Program-made: the position numbers and the translations under genes
Source: Oceanimonas sp052119705
Lineage (GTDB): Bacteria; Pseudomonadota; Gammaproteobacteria; Enterobacterales; Aeromonadaceae
Assembly (NCBI RefSeq): GCF_052119705.1
Contig: NZ_JBGQOP010000010.1
Location: forward strand, 1-64,000
Direction: 5' to 3'
DNA: 64,000 nt
Notes under the pieces: model-generated
What the model was told of the DNA's origin: nothing
The model's input: only the letters and a program-made list of their open reading frames with translations
Database searches by the model: none
Part shown: positions 49,182 through 58,032 of the stretch, in pieces
Layout: the number at the start of each line of letters is the position of its first letter
How positions within the stretch are numbered: the stretch's first letter is position 1

Positions 49182-49288
49182 AGGTGGCCGTATCTTCGAC
49201 GAAGAGGACTTCGCCACGGTTCGTCGTTAATTTAACATCATCCAGCTACGCTGGCCCGCCGAACAAGTTGGCGGCTACAAAAACCGTT
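49182..49288 (+). repeat. Palindromic element A, complete copy with mixed arms
   Basis: Left arm GGTGGCCGTATCTTCGACG then AAGAGGACTTCGCCACGG; mini-hairpin CCAGCTACGCTGG; right arm CCGCCGAACAAGTTGGCGGC then TACAAAAACC. The left arm matches the MITE copy, the right arm matches the copies at 1-35 and 25410-25502, so this is a chimaera of two subtypes. Confidence 0.85.
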
Positions 49289-49373
49289 CTTCTGTAGTGT
49301 GGCAATTTATTCGCCACGGTTTGGTCAGTGTCTTTTGTTAGGTTTTGCGCTGTTAGCTGTCATGCGCTCATAA

Positions 49374-49400
49374 AAAAACGGCGCCCTGAGGCGCCGTTTA
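49374..49400 (-). terminator. Rho-independent terminator after accC
   Basis: AAACGGCGCC, CTGA loop, GGCGCCGTTT, with a T-run on the minus strand (seven T). Strong 10 bp stem. Confidence 0.92.
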
Positions 49401-49441
49401 GCTTTCGCACTTTCGCCTACAAACAAGGCGAGCAACCAATA

Positions 49442-50782
49442 TTACAGACCCAGTTTTTTCTCTAGGTAGTGAATGTTGGTGCCGCCGTTGCGGAAGTTTT
49501 CATCACGCATGATTTCTTGATGCAGCGGAATGTTGGTTTTAATACCTTCAATTACCAGCTCGTTCAGGGCGTGCGTCATGCGGGCGATCGCGATATCGCG
49601 GTTTTCGCCGTAGCAGATCAGCTTACCGATCATGGAGTCGTAATACGGAGGTACTTTGTAGCCCGCATAAATATGCGAATCCCAACGTACGCCTAAGCCA
49701 CCTGGAGAGTGGAACAACTTGATTTCACCCGGGCTTGGAATAAAGCTCTTCGGATCTTCGGCGTTAATACGACACTCAATCGCATGCCCACGAATGGTCA
49801 CTTGCTCTTGAGTAATCGACAATGGCATGCCGGCCGCGATGCGCAGCTGTTCTTTGATTAAGTCCACACCTGTGATCATTTCGGTGATGGGGTGCTCAAC
49901 CTGAATACGGGTGTTCATTTCAATGAAATAGAACTCGCCGTTTTCATACAAGAACTCGAAAGTACCGGCACCGCGATAGCCGATGTCGACACAAGCACGG
50001 CAGCAACGCTCACCGATGAACTTACGCATTTCTTCGGTAATGCCCGGTGCTGGCGCTTCTTCCACTACTTTTTGATGGCGACGTTGCATAGAGCAATCGC
50101 GCTCACCTAAGTGGATGGCTTTGCCTTGACCGTCGGCCAAGATCTGGATTTCGATGTGGCGTGGGTTTTCTAGGTATTTCTCCATGTAAACCACGTCACT
50201 ACCAAAGGCCGCGCCCGCTTCGGCTTTGGTCATGGCAATGGCTCTTTCCAGTTCGGCTTCATTGCGCACTACGCGCATGCCGCGACCACCACCGCCAGCT
50301 GCGGCTTTGATGATCACCGGATAACCAATGCGCTTGGCAATGGCGGCGTTCTTTTTAGCGTCGTCGCTGATCGGGCCGTCTGAACCGGGTACACAAGGTA
50401 CGCCGGTTTTCTTCATGGCGGCAATGGCCGACACTTTATCGCCCATTAAGCGAATGGTGTCGCCTTTAGGGCCGATGAATACGAAGCCTGACTTTTCAAC
50501 CTGGTCGGCAAAGTCGGCGTTTTCTGCCAAGAAGCCGTAACCGGGGTGAATTGCGACCGCATCAGTGACTTCGGCGGCGGCAATAATAGACGGAATGTTC
50601 AAATACGACTGGCTAGACTGATTGCCACCAATACAGATGGACTCGTCTGCTAACAGTACGTGCTTAAGTTCACGGTCGGCGGTGGAATGCACGGCAACCG
50701 TTTTGATCCCCAGCTCTTTACAAGCGCGCAGGATCCGTAAGGCAATTTCACCGCGGTTGGCGATGACTACTTTATCCAGCAT
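49442..50782 (-). CDS. accC: Biotin carboxylase subunit of acetyl-CoA carboxylase
   Basis: The 446-residue ATP-grasp enzyme carboxylates biotin on AccB, the first step of fatty acid synthesis. MLDKVVIANRGEIALRILRA begins the protein, KAAAGGGGRGMRVV (about 159-172) is the ATP loop, and EMNTRIQVEHPITEMITGVDL (about 287-307) holds the metal and bicarbonate residues. The ATG at 50782 is preferred over the ORF start at 50845, which lies inside accB. It is 10 bp after accB. Length matches E. coli AccC (449). Confidence 0.97.
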   Translation of the reverse strand: MLDKVVIANRGEIALRILRACKELGIKTVAVHSTADRELKHVLLADESICIGGNQSSQSYLNIPSIIAAAEVTDAVAIHPGYGFLAENADFADQVEKSGFVFIGPKGDTIRLMGDKVSAIAAMKKTGVPCVPGSDGPISDDAKKNAAIAKRIGYPVIIKAAAGGGGRGMRVVRNEAELERAIAMTKAEAGAAFGSDVVYMEKYLENPRHIEIQILADGQGKAIHLGERDCSMQRRHQKVVEEAPAPGITEEMRKFIGERCCRACVDIGYRGAGTFEFLYENGEFYFIEMNTRIQVEHPITEMITGVDLIKEQLRIAAGMPLSITQEQVTIRGHAIECRINAEDPKSFIPSPGEIKLFHSPGGLGVRWDSHIYAGYKVPPYYDSMIGKLICYGENRDIAIARMTHALNELVIEGIKTNIPLHQEIMRDENFRNGGTNIHYLEKKLGL

Positions 50783-50792
50783 GAGACTTCCT

Positions 50793-51254
50793 TTATTCGA
50801 TAATGAACAGCGGCTCGTCAAATTCAACCGGCTCGCCATTGTCAATTAAGATGGCTTTAATGACACCGGCTTTGTCAGCTTCGATTTGGTTCATCATCTT
50901 CATGGCTTCAACGATACACAAGGTGTCGCCCACGTTCACGGTTTGGCCCACTTCGGAGAAGTTTTTTGCACCTGGGCTAGACGCGCGGTAGAAGGTGCCT
51001 ACCATTGGCGAGCGCATCACATGGCCGCTTACTACAGGCGCTGCAGGCTCGTCAGCAACAGCAGACAAGGCCGCTGCAATAGGGGCTGCTGGAGCTGGAG
51101 CCGCTTGGTATTGCTGATATTGTGGCTGCACGTTCTGGCCGGGATTACCGTAACGGCTGATACGAACAGATTCTTCACCTTCGGAGATTTCCAATTCGGC
51201 AATGCCAGACTCTTCAACCAGTTCGATCAGTTTTTTAATTTTACGAATATCCAT
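50793..51254 (-). CDS. accB: Biotin carboxyl carrier protein of acetyl-CoA carboxylase
   Basis: The 153-residue carrier has an N-terminal helix (MDIRKIKKLIELVEESGIAELEI), a Pro/Ala/Gln-rich linker (about 45-75), and a biotinyl domain (about 80-153). The biotinylated Lys is in CIVEAMKMMNQIEAD (about Lys119) and the protruding thumb is present (SPGAKNFSEVG). ATG at 51254 is the family start. It lies between aroQ and accC in the conserved order. Confidence 0.97.
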   Translation of the reverse strand: MDIRKIKKLIELVEESGIAELEISEGEESVRISRYGNPGQNVQPQYQQYQAAPAPAAPIAAALSAVADEPAAPVVSGHVMRSPMVGTFYRASSPGAKNFSEVGQTVNVGDTLCIVEAMKMMNQIEADKAGVIKAILIDNGEPVEFDEPLFIIE

Positions 51255-51290
51255 GAGCATTCTCTTGTTATGTTATTACTGAGTTGGAAA

Positions 51291-51740
51291 TTAACGGCGA
51301 CGTAAAAAGCGGGTCGCCGCTTCCAGGGCAAATTCGTAGCCATCACTGCCCAAGCCGCAAATCACGCCTACTGCCTTATCGGCCAAATAGGAGTGGTGGC
51401 GAAACGGCTCACGCGCATGCACATTCGATAAATGCACTTCAATGAAAGGGATATTCACCCCTAACAAGGCATCACGAATGGCCACACTGGTGTGCGTAAA
51501 AGCAGCAGGATTAATAATAATAAAATCCTGCTGGCCGTAAGCTTGGTGGATGGCATCAATCAGTTGATGTTCCGCATTGGATTGCAGATGACTGAGCGCG
51601 ATATTCTGCGCTGCGGCTTGCTGCGTTAAGCCGGCCACTATGTCGGTTAAGCTATTTTGACCGTAAATACCGGGTTCGCGCTGACCTAACAAATTGAGGT
51701 TAGGTCCGTTAAGCAACAGAATTCGGAAATGTTCGGCCAT
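51291..51740 (-). CDS. aroQ: Type II 3-dehydroquinate dehydratase
   Basis: The 149-residue dodecameric enzyme converts 3-dehydroquinate to dehydroshikimate. LLLNGPNLNLLGQREPGIYG (about 8-27) holds the active-site loop with Arg and Tyr, then IINPAAFTHTSVAIRDAL (about 75-92) and EVHLSNVHAREPFRHHSY with the catalytic His. The aroQ-accB-accC order is widespread in gammaproteobacteria lacking type I AroD. Confidence 0.97.
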   Translation of the reverse strand: MAEHFRILLLNGPNLNLLGQREPGIYGQNSLTDIVAGLTQQAAAQNIALSHLQSNAEHQLIDAIHQAYGQQDFIIINPAAFTHTSVAIRDALLGVNIPFIEVHLSNVHAREPFRHHSYLADKAVGVICGLGSDGYEFALEAATRFLRRR

Positions 51741-52192
51741 CGTGTAGCAATCCTCGGCAATCTTGCGGTGTTCACAGCGTTAAGTAAGGAGCCTATCCGT
51801 TTTTGCCTATTGCTGGCAAATAAAATCGTTCGGTTTGGCTCAGACCGGCCAATTATAGTGATTTCGTGGAAATTGGCAGCAAATTACTGGTCTAATCACT
51901 AAATAAACTCAAATTTCACCAGCTTAGCTGGTTTTTTAGTGCACCTGATGGCTGCTTGTTCGGTATTAACCCCATGTTTGTCTAATGTGTGCCGGACAGT
52001 AAACCTCATATCGGCGAAAATTCCGTGATCTAGTCGATATTTTAGGGGATTTACGGCACATGCGACGCCGAGCTAAACAAGTATGTTTCTCTTGTAGCCG
52101 GTCGTCTTTGGTAAAGAGGGCGTAGGCGGTCACGCTGAGCTTTGGATTTTAAACAACAAAGCGCGCTGCATAGCTCATTGCAATGTTAGCCA

Positions 52193-52225
52193 TAAAAAAA
52201 CGCCACCCTAGACTAGGGCGGCGTT
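52193..52225 (-). terminator. Rho-independent terminator downstream of acs
   Basis: ACGCCACCCTA, GAC loop, TAGGGCGGCGT (one mismatch), with a run of seven T on the minus strand. Confidence 0.8.
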
Positions 52226-52229
52226 GGCT

Positions 52230-52277
52230 CAGAACTCTTTAATCAGAACTCTTTAATCAGAACTCTTTAATCAGAAC
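52230..52277. repeat. 14 bp x 3 tandem repeat downstream of acs
   Basis: CAGAACTCTTTAAT is repeated three times exactly (52230-52243, 52244-52257, 52258-52271), followed by a partial CAGAAC. Same unit length and copy number as the repeat at 31615-31656. Confidence 0.9.
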
Positions 52278-52336
52278 ACGTGGTCAGAACGCTTAGTCAA
52301 ATTCTGGCGCTTGCTAACTCATTTAAGCCCAAGCTT

Positions 52337-54286
52337 TTAAGAAACTTGACCACGCTCGGCAATCAGACGATCTACTACGGACGGATCCGCAAGTGTCGAG
52401 GTATCGCCCAAGGTATCCGTTTCGCCGGTGGCAATTTTACGCAAGATTCGACGCATGATTTTACCGGAGCGGGTTTTCGGTAAGCCTTCTGCCCAGTGAA
52501 TAATATCCGGTGTGGCGATGGGGCCAATTTCTTTGCGCACCCAGTCCTTCACTTCTTTATGCAGCTCAGCGCTCGGCACTTCACCCTCGTTCAAGGTGAT
52601 ATAGGCATAAATGCCTTGACCTTTGATCTCGTGCGGCACACCCACAATCGCCGCTTCGGCAATCTTAGGGTGCGCCACTAATGCGGATTCTATCTCGGCG
52701 GTACCCATGCGATGCCCTGATACGTTGAGTACATCGTCTACGCGACCGGTGATCCAGTAGTAACCGTCTTCGTCACGCTTAGCGCCGTCACCACAAAAGT
52801 AAGTGCCGGGGAAAGTAGAGAAGTAGGTTTGCTCGAAGCGGTCGTGATCCCCATAAATGGTGCGCATTTGGCCGGGCCAAGAATCGAGAATAACTAAGTT
52901 TCCTTCTACCGCGCCGTCTAGAATATTACCTTCGCCATCTACTATGGCGGGCTGCACACCAAAGAAGGGACGGGTGGCGGAGCCGGCTTTTAATGCCGTG
53001 GCACCGGGTAGCGGCGCAATTAAGATGCCGCCGGTTTCGGTTTGCCACCAAGTATCGACAATCGGGCAGCGATTATCGCCAATCACGCGGTAATACCATT
53101 CCCAGGCTTCTGGGTTAATGGGCTCACCGACCGAGCCTAAAATGCGCAAGCTCTTACGGCTAGTGCCTTCTACTGCTTCATTGCCTTTGGCCATAAAAGC
53201 GCGAATGGCGGTGGGTGCCGTATACAGAATATTGACTTGATGCTTATCAACAATTTCGCTCATGCGGCTGGTTTTCGGGTAGTTAGGAATACCTTCAAAC
53301 ATTAAGGTAGTCGCACCATTAGCCAGCGGGCCATACAGAATATAAGAGTGACCGGTGACCCAGCCTACGTCTGCGGTGCACCAGTGCACATCGCCGTCGT
53401 GATAATCGAAGATGTACTTAAAGGTCATGGCCGCATACACCAAGTAGCCGCCTGTGGTGTGCAATACGCCTTTTGGCGTGCCAGTGGAGCCCGAGGTATA
53501 GAGAATAAACAGCGGGTCTTCGGCGCTCATTTCTTCTGGCTCGCATACTGCATCCACTTGAGCTGCGGCTTCATGCCACCAGATATTGCGATCGCTATCC
53601 CAGGCAACATTGCCGCCGGTGCGCTGATAGACGATCACCTTGCAGTCTTTACTGACGCCGGGTTTAGTGAGTGCCGCATCTACGTTAGCTTTTAATGGCA
53701 CGGTACGACCGCCGCGCAGTCCTTCATCGGCGGTGATCACCAATTTTGCGTTGGAGTCGATAATGCGGCTCGCCACCGCATCCGGTGAGAAACCACCAAA
53801 TACCACAGAGTGCACGGCACCAATGCGGGCACAGGCCAGCATGGCCACGGCGGCTTCGACCACCATCGGCATATATAAGCTGACTACGTCGCCTTTTTTC
53901 ACACCTTGGGCTTTTAAGACGTTGGCAAAACGACACACTTGCTCGTGCAGTTCACGATAAGTGACTTTTTTATCGTCATCAGGGCTGTCGCCTTCCCAGA
54001 TAATGGCCACTTGATCGGCCTTGGTGGCAAGATGGCGGTCAATACAGTTGGCGGATAAGTTAAGAGTGCCGTCTTCAAACCACTTAATGCTGACGTGGCC
54101 GGGATCATAGGAGGTATGTTTCACCTTGGTGTAGGGCTTGATCCAATCGAGGTTTTTACCTTGCTCGCCCCAAAATTTATCAGGATTTTCAATAGACTCT
54201 TTATACATGCGCAGGTAACCCGCATTGTCTATGTGGGCGTGCTCGGCAATGTCTGCCTTAATCGGATGAACCTTAACTTCACTCAT
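52337..54286 (-). CDS. acs: Acetyl-CoA synthetase (AMP-forming)
   Basis: The 649-residue enzyme activates acetate with ATP and CoA. The adenylate-forming motif YTSGSTGTPKGVLH (about 263-276), WWQTETGGILIAPLPG (about 413-428), YWITGRVDDVLNVSGHRMG (about 512-530) and the acetylatable Lys in PKTRSGKIMRRILRKIA (about 603-619) are all present. The ATG at 54286 follows AAGGAGCGG and aligns with E. coli Acs (652). It complements pta-ackA by scavenging acetate at low concentration. Confidence 0.97.
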   Translation of the reverse strand: MSEVKVHPIKADIAEHAHIDNAGYLRMYKESIENPDKFWGEQGKNLDWIKPYTKVKHTSYDPGHVSIKWFEDGTLNLSANCIDRHLATKADQVAIIWEGDSPDDDKKVTYRELHEQVCRFANVLKAQGVKKGDVVSLYMPMVVEAAVAMLACARIGAVHSVVFGGFSPDAVASRIIDSNAKLVITADEGLRGGRTVPLKANVDAALTKPGVSKDCKVIVYQRTGGNVAWDSDRNIWWHEAAAQVDAVCEPEEMSAEDPLFILYTSGSTGTPKGVLHTTGGYLVYAAMTFKYIFDYHDGDVHWCTADVGWVTGHSYILYGPLANGATTLMFEGIPNYPKTSRMSEIVDKHQVNILYTAPTAIRAFMAKGNEAVEGTSRKSLRILGSVGEPINPEAWEWYYRVIGDNRCPIVDTWWQTETGGILIAPLPGATALKAGSATRPFFGVQPAIVDGEGNILDGAVEGNLVILDSWPGQMRTIYGDHDRFEQTYFSTFPGTYFCGDGAKRDEDGYYWITGRVDDVLNVSGHRMGTAEIESALVAHPKIAEAAIVGVPHEIKGQGIYAYITLNEGEVPSAELHKEVKDWVRKEIGPIATPDIIHWAEGLPKTRSGKIMRRILRKIATGETDTLGDTSTLADPSVVDRLIAERGQVS

Positions 54287-54672
54287 TATTCCGCTCCTTG
54301 GTGTAAAACCCGTAACCCCTAAGGTAAGACTTAAATTGAACAATACCAATTCATCAACACGGCTCAATAAATAGGGGGCAAAGCACGGGACAGTAAATTT
54401 GGGTTAATAGGCGCTATTAACTATTATGTAGCCTATTTGTAACCAATATGAACAAGGTGACGCAGATTGGCGCATCACTCAATTAGACTTTTGGCTAGCC
54501 AGTGCTGAGATAATGACTAAGCGTGGCTTATTTTTAGCATATTCGACTGCTTTGGTCTGGCTTTTATTCAGTTAGGGTGGGGAAGTGGGCACCGACGCCG
54601 TTTTTTATTGCTCTGTTTATCGTTTTGTCTATTGCTCTGTCCAGTTATCGCTCACTCTGTCGGCTGATGCTG
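54287..54672. other. 386 bp acs upstream region
   Basis: No gene was seen. AT-rich DNA must carry the acs promoter on the minus strand. No clear CRP site could be assigned by eye. Confidence 0.45.
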
Positions 54673-55104
54673 CTACAGCAACAATGCATCCGTAAACCAG
54701 ATGACGACGGCGTAGCGAGTTGCCTTACCGATAAACACCAACAGCGTAAACGGCAACAAGCGCACCTTCATCATGCCGGCAATAAAGGTCAGCGCATCGC
54801 CGCCCACGGGTGCCCAGGCCAATAATAAAGACCAGACGCCAAAGCGCTGAAAGCCGGCCTGCGCGCGGGCAAGCTGTTTATCCTTGATGGGAAACCAGCG
54901 CTTATGACGATAATGCAGCAGGTATTTACCCAACCACCAGTTGACGATGGAGCCCAGAGTGTTGCCGACGCTCGCCAGCGCCCACAGCCACAAGGCGGCG
55001 TCTGGCTGGCGGGTAAGCACGGCGGCCAGCACTAATTCCGAATAAAAAGGCGCTATGGTGGCCGCCAGCACGCTGCTGGCAAACACAATGAAGAAATCCA
55101 GCAT
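54673..55104 (-). CDS. YqaA-like membrane protein (VTT/DedA superfamily)
   Basis: The 143-residue inner-membrane protein has hydrophobic helices at about 3-25, 36-58, 86-110 and 120-140, and the VTT core GNTLGSIVNWWLGKYL and LLAWAPVGGDALTFIAGMMKVRLLPF. YqaA-type proteins are short DedA relatives with a suspected lipid-handling role. The ATG at 55104 overlaps the preceding stop by one base (TGATG); GTG at 55107 is less likely. Last gene of a five-gene run. Confidence 0.85.
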   Translation of the reverse strand: MLDFFIVFASSVLAATIAPFYSELVLAAVLTRQPDAALWLWALASVGNTLGSIVNWWLGKYLLHYRHKRWFPIKDKQLARAQAGFQRFGVWSLLLAWAPVGGDALTFIAGMMKVRLLPFTLLVFIGKATRYAVVIWFTDALLL

Positions 55105-55793
55105 CACGGATACAGTCGCTCGGGAGGCGTGGTTTTGGCCAACTCAATTAAATGACGAAAAATAGCCCGTTGGTGCGACAGGTAGGGCAGGTATTCTGGG
55201 TGCCATTGCACGCCCAGAATGGCGTGATCACCCTGATATTCTATGGCTTGCACGAAACCGTCTAAATCTCGTGCTGTCACGTCAAGCCCAGCACCCAGTC
55301 GCTTAACTGCCTGATGATGCAGGCTGTTAATGCGCCAGTTCTTCTTATCCATAATGTGATGCAGTCGGCCTGCGCCTGTGCCCACCGCGGTTTTGCGGGG
55401 CAATAGGGTGCGGCGATTGGAGGTATGTTGCCGCTGAGGGCGAATATCGGCATGCAAAGAGCCCCCCAGCACTACATTAATAAGCTGGGCGCCGCGGCAA
55501 ATACCCAACAGCGGCAGCTGTGTTTGCAGAGCATGCTCAATAAGCTCTATTTCAAATGCATCTCGCTTGGGGTCGGCAGGCGCGCGGCCGGTGTCTTCGC
55601 CATATAAAGCCGCATCTATGTCGTCTCCGCCACCAATAATCAGCCCCTGCAGCTTGTCTCTTTTATGAGGCCGAAAGGTGTTGGGTGTGAGGTGCAAGGC
55701 GCGGCCACCGGCCAGATGAATGGCCAGTCGAGTGGCCCACCAAGCCCAGGGGAGTTTGCTGTCGGGGCCGGTTACGCCAATTAGCGGAGCCAT
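55104..55793 (-). CDS. Class I glutamine amidotransferase-like gamma-glutamyl hydrolase (peptidase C26 type)
   Basis: The 229-residue protein has the GATase triad: nucleophile Cys99 in LGICRGAQL and His198/Glu200 in GVQWHPEY. IIGGGDDIDAALYG (about 52-65) is typical of the PuuD/C26 gamma-glutamyl hydrolases that release gamma-glutamyl-linked amines. It overlaps the amidoligase gene by 13 bp. An adjacent ligase and hydrolase for a gamma-glutamyl-type amide bond would form a make-and-break pair; the substrate is unknown. Confidence 0.85.
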   Translation of the reverse strand: MAPLIGVTGPDSKLPWAWWATRLAIHLAGGRALHLTPNTFRPHKRDKLQGLIIGGGDDIDAALYGEDTGRAPADPKRDAFEIELIEHALQTQLPLLGICRGAQLINVVLGGSLHADIRPQRQHTSNRRTLLPRKTAVGTGAGRLHHIMDKKNWRINSLHHQAVKRLGAGLDVTARDLDGFVQAIEYQGDHAILGVQWHPEYLPYLSHQRAIFRHLIELAKTTPPERLYP

Positions 55794-56749
55794 TGCGTGA
55801 CCTTATGCTTCCAGGGGTTTAAAAAGTCTGGCGTGATATTGTCGAGATGCTCGGCATAGTGTTGGCATACTTGGGCCAGTAGGTGTTCATCATTGGCCAG
55901 GGCTTCAACCTGCAGCCAACCACGCCAGGCATGATCGAGTGACCAGTGGGGGTTATCGATATCCGAATTGGGCAGCCGATAGTGCAGCGTGGGCCGCTTG
56001 TTGACCTTGTCGTCCTGCACGGCTTTTTGTACCAGAGCTTCGTCATGCCAGGCCAGCATGGGTAATAAGTCGAGCGAGCGATTACGGCTGGGGTTGGCTA
56101 ATAGATAGTCGGCACTAAAAGCGGGCAATGAGGGCCAGTAATGAGCGTCGATCACTCGGCGGCTGTACTCTTTGCTAAAGGCGCGAATATAGGGAGAGAT
56201 CTTACGGGCTGCCACTATGTCTTCGTGCTCTTCCAGCCAGTCGTGTAGGCATAAATAGGCCTTGAAATAGCGCAACAGAGTATGGCTGTCGGTGTTGGGC
56301 AGCTCGGGGTTCAGGTGCAGACCAAAGGCATAGTGCAGGGCATGGCGGGTACCTTTGGCGCCGGCCAGCCTCAGGCGTTCAAACAAGGGCATTAAAGAAA
56401 CCAGTTGCGACAGCGGCAAGGGAGGGGTGACCAATTCGAGTGGCACCAGCTGAAAGGCCAGAGTGCCCAACAGTTCGGTGGCTGCCTGCTCAAGCTCGCC
56501 GGGCGGTTGCTTGAGTTGTTCTCGCGCCAGTCGCTTCAGATAATCGAAGTCCAGCTCGGCGCGAAAGGTGCCCAGTGACGTATTTATATCTATTTCGTAT
56601 TCAGACCGTCGGTGCAAGGTACCGTCAAGTTGATCGGCTACCAGCTCGGCCAAGTAGGGCAGAGGCAGGCCGTTTAGCTCAAGTTCAACGCCAAGACGTC
56701 GCTCAACGCCCGCGGCAGTAAGACAGTGTTCGGGTAAGCTAAGGGCCAT
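55781..56749 (-). CDS. Putative amidoligase (COOH-NH2 ligase family)
   Basis: The 322-residue protein looks like the putative amidoligase family (PF12224-type, glutamine-synthetase-like fold). RLGVELELNGL (about 18-28) carries the GxExE metal-binding start. YEIDINTSLGTFRAELDFDYLK and LVPLELVTPPLPLSQLVSLMPLFERL (about 103-128) match the E-x-V-T/S-P-P/L substrate region, and GTRHALHYAFGLHLNPE (about 133-149) holds the conserved GxHxN/H strand. GGAG 5 bp before the ATG at 56749 supports the start. Such enzymes join carboxylates to amines with ATP. It is fused by overlap to a C26-type hydrolase gene. Product unknown. Confidence 0.75.
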   Translation of the reverse strand: MALSLPEHCLTAAGVERRLGVELELNGLPLPYLAELVADQLDGTLHRRSEYEIDINTSLGTFRAELDFDYLKRLAREQLKQPPGELEQAATELLGTLAFQLVPLELVTPPLPLSQLVSLMPLFERLRLAGAKGTRHALHYAFGLHLNPELPNTDSHTLLRYFKAYLCLHDWLEEHEDIVAARKISPYIRAFSKEYSRRVIDAHYWPSLPAFSADYLLANPSRNRSLDLLPMLAWHDEALVQKAVQDDKVNKRPTLHYRLPNSDIDNPHWSLDHAWRGWLQVEALANDEHLLAQVCQHYAEHLDNITPDFLNPWKHKVTQWLR

Positions 56750-56764
56750 GCACACTCCTGTTGA

Positions 56765-57112
56765 TTATCTGGGTTGTTGCCACCAGTAAACCATAAAGCC
56801 AATCCAGCTTAATGCCAATAGCGCCCAGGGCAGCCAAGACTTGCCCGCCGCTGGGGGCTGTGCCTGAGTGTTCTGCTCGTCAGCCTGGGGCTGGAGCTGT
56901 TCGCGGCTGCGCTGTTTTTTTGCCTTGTCGGCGGCGCGCGCTTTAGCTTTTTGCTGCTTCTTATATTCGTCTATGCCTTTTTGCACGCCTTGGGCAATTA
57001 AGCGGGTTTGCTCTTTGGTTTGGCCGGGCTTTTGTGTGGCCTTGGCCACGCGCTCGGCTTCGGCCGCAGTTTCGGGCGATGGACGGTTTTTAGTGTGTTT
57101 CGGCTGATTCAT
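56765..57112 (-). CDS. DUF2956 family protein
   Basis: The 115-residue protein is very basic: KNRPSPETAAEAERVAKATQKPGQTKEQTRLIAQGVQKGIDEYKKQQKAKARAADKAKK in overlapping family blocks, a Gln/Pro linker, and one C-terminal transmembrane helix (about 92-109, WLPWALLALSWIGFMVYWW). This tail-anchored layout is typical of DUF2956. Function is unknown. Its ATG overlaps the stop of the torD-like gene by one base (TAATG). Confidence 0.85.
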   Translation of the reverse strand: MNQPKHTKNRPSPETAAEAERVAKATQKPGQTKEQTRLIAQGVQKGIDEYKKQQKAKARAADKAKKQRSREQLQPQADEQNTQAQPPAAGKSWLPWALLALSWIGFMVYWWQQPR

Positions 57113-57732
57113 TAAGGCGCCACATTATTTAAATAATGAATATCCATGCTAAACACGGCTAATAGCAATTGGGTGGCGCTTTGATAAAAACCAAAAGGAT
57201 CGTTTTTAGCGCAGGCCTCGACTAATTCTGGCAACCAAGTCAGCATCAGCTCATTGGCTAACTCTCTTTGCTGGTCGAGCAAGCCAATACGCTGTTCATC
57301 GGTTTGCGCTTGTGTAGCAGCTAGCGCTAGGCTTGCCATCATTTCTAGCTGATTACAGACATTGAGCGGGTCATCATCCTTGAGTTGCGTGCCGTGTTGA
57401 TGCAACAAAATACTCATTAAAAACAATGACTCTTGAGAAGGCTGAGTAAAAGAGGAGGTGTCGAGCAAACCTTGTTCAACAAACAAGCGTTGATAATGGC
57501 CGTTAAGTTGCTTTTCTGGCTCATTCAGCGCTAACACCAAGCCGGCTTGCTGGCGAAAAGCTTCGGCGGCGTCATGCAAAGGGTCGAGTGTGGCCAGGCT
57601 AGTTAAGAAGGCGTGCATGTCGTAGCCGCTAAATTCCTGCAGCTCTTCGCTGGTTAAGGGCGCCGACAATAATGCGGTAAACCAATGATAAAGCTCGGCG
57701 CGGCGTTGTGACGTCACGATGAAGTCTTGCAT
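57112..57732 (-). CDS. TorD/DmsD family molybdoenzyme maturation chaperone
   Basis: The 206-residue all-helical protein resembles TorD-type chaperones, which bind Tat signal peptides of molybdoenzymes before cofactor insertion. RRAELYHWFTALLSAPLTSEEL (from about 10), HYQRLFVEQG (about 78-87) and a QPSQESLFLMSILLHQ block correspond to the family core. No molybdoenzyme gene is in the window, so its client is elsewhere. GGAGG stands very close to the ATG at 57732; TTG at 57765 is an alternative. First gene of the packed run. Confidence 0.8.
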   Translation of the reverse strand: MQDFIVTSQRRAELYHWFTALLSAPLTSEELQEFSGYDMHAFLTSLATLDPLHDAAEAFRQQAGLVLALNEPEKQLNGHYQRLFVEQGLLDTSSFTQPSQESLFLMSILLHQHGTQLKDDDPLNVCNQLEMMASLALAATQAQTDEQRIGLLDQQRELANELMLTWLPELVEACAKNDPFGFYQSATQLLLAVFSMDIHYLNNVAP

Positions 57733-58032
57733 ATTCCTCCCAAGTGGCGGCCAGTAGCCGCTCAATGCCGTTAGCTCGGCTAAAAAGCCTCTATTCTATC
57801 GGCTTTAACGCGCAGATCTACCCTGAAACACAGTAATAACTTGTAGATAAACAAAAACATAAACAAAAAGATAAATAAAAATTCGCCGGTCAGCGTTAAT
57901 AATTATTTAAGGTAAAGATAAATAAGTCTGGCTAACCCCGCGCGTAGGGCTAGGCCACACAGCCCCTACAGGGTAAACTGATGGGAAAATTTAACAGAAC
58001 CTTTTATATCCCCCCATGCGTCAGGAGAGACA

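Larger units (their letters stand above)
49019..49441. other. 423 bp repeat-bearing spacer between accC and yhdT
   Basis: No gene was seen. It carries a GGTGAGGAGTGAGG module (49075-49090), a complete element A (49182-49288), a GTGTGGCAATTTATTCGCCACGG fragment and the accC terminator. In E. coli accC and yhdT are closer; here the repeats split the cluster. Confidence 0.7.
51741..52336. other. 596 bp spacer: aroQ-acc promoter region, element A fragment, acs terminator
   Basis: No gene was seen. A partial element A copy (TTGTAGCCGGTCGTCTTTGG then TAAAGAGGGCGTAGGCGG, about 52094-52134) lies mid-way, followed by the acs terminator and a 14 bp triplication. Confidence 0.65.
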
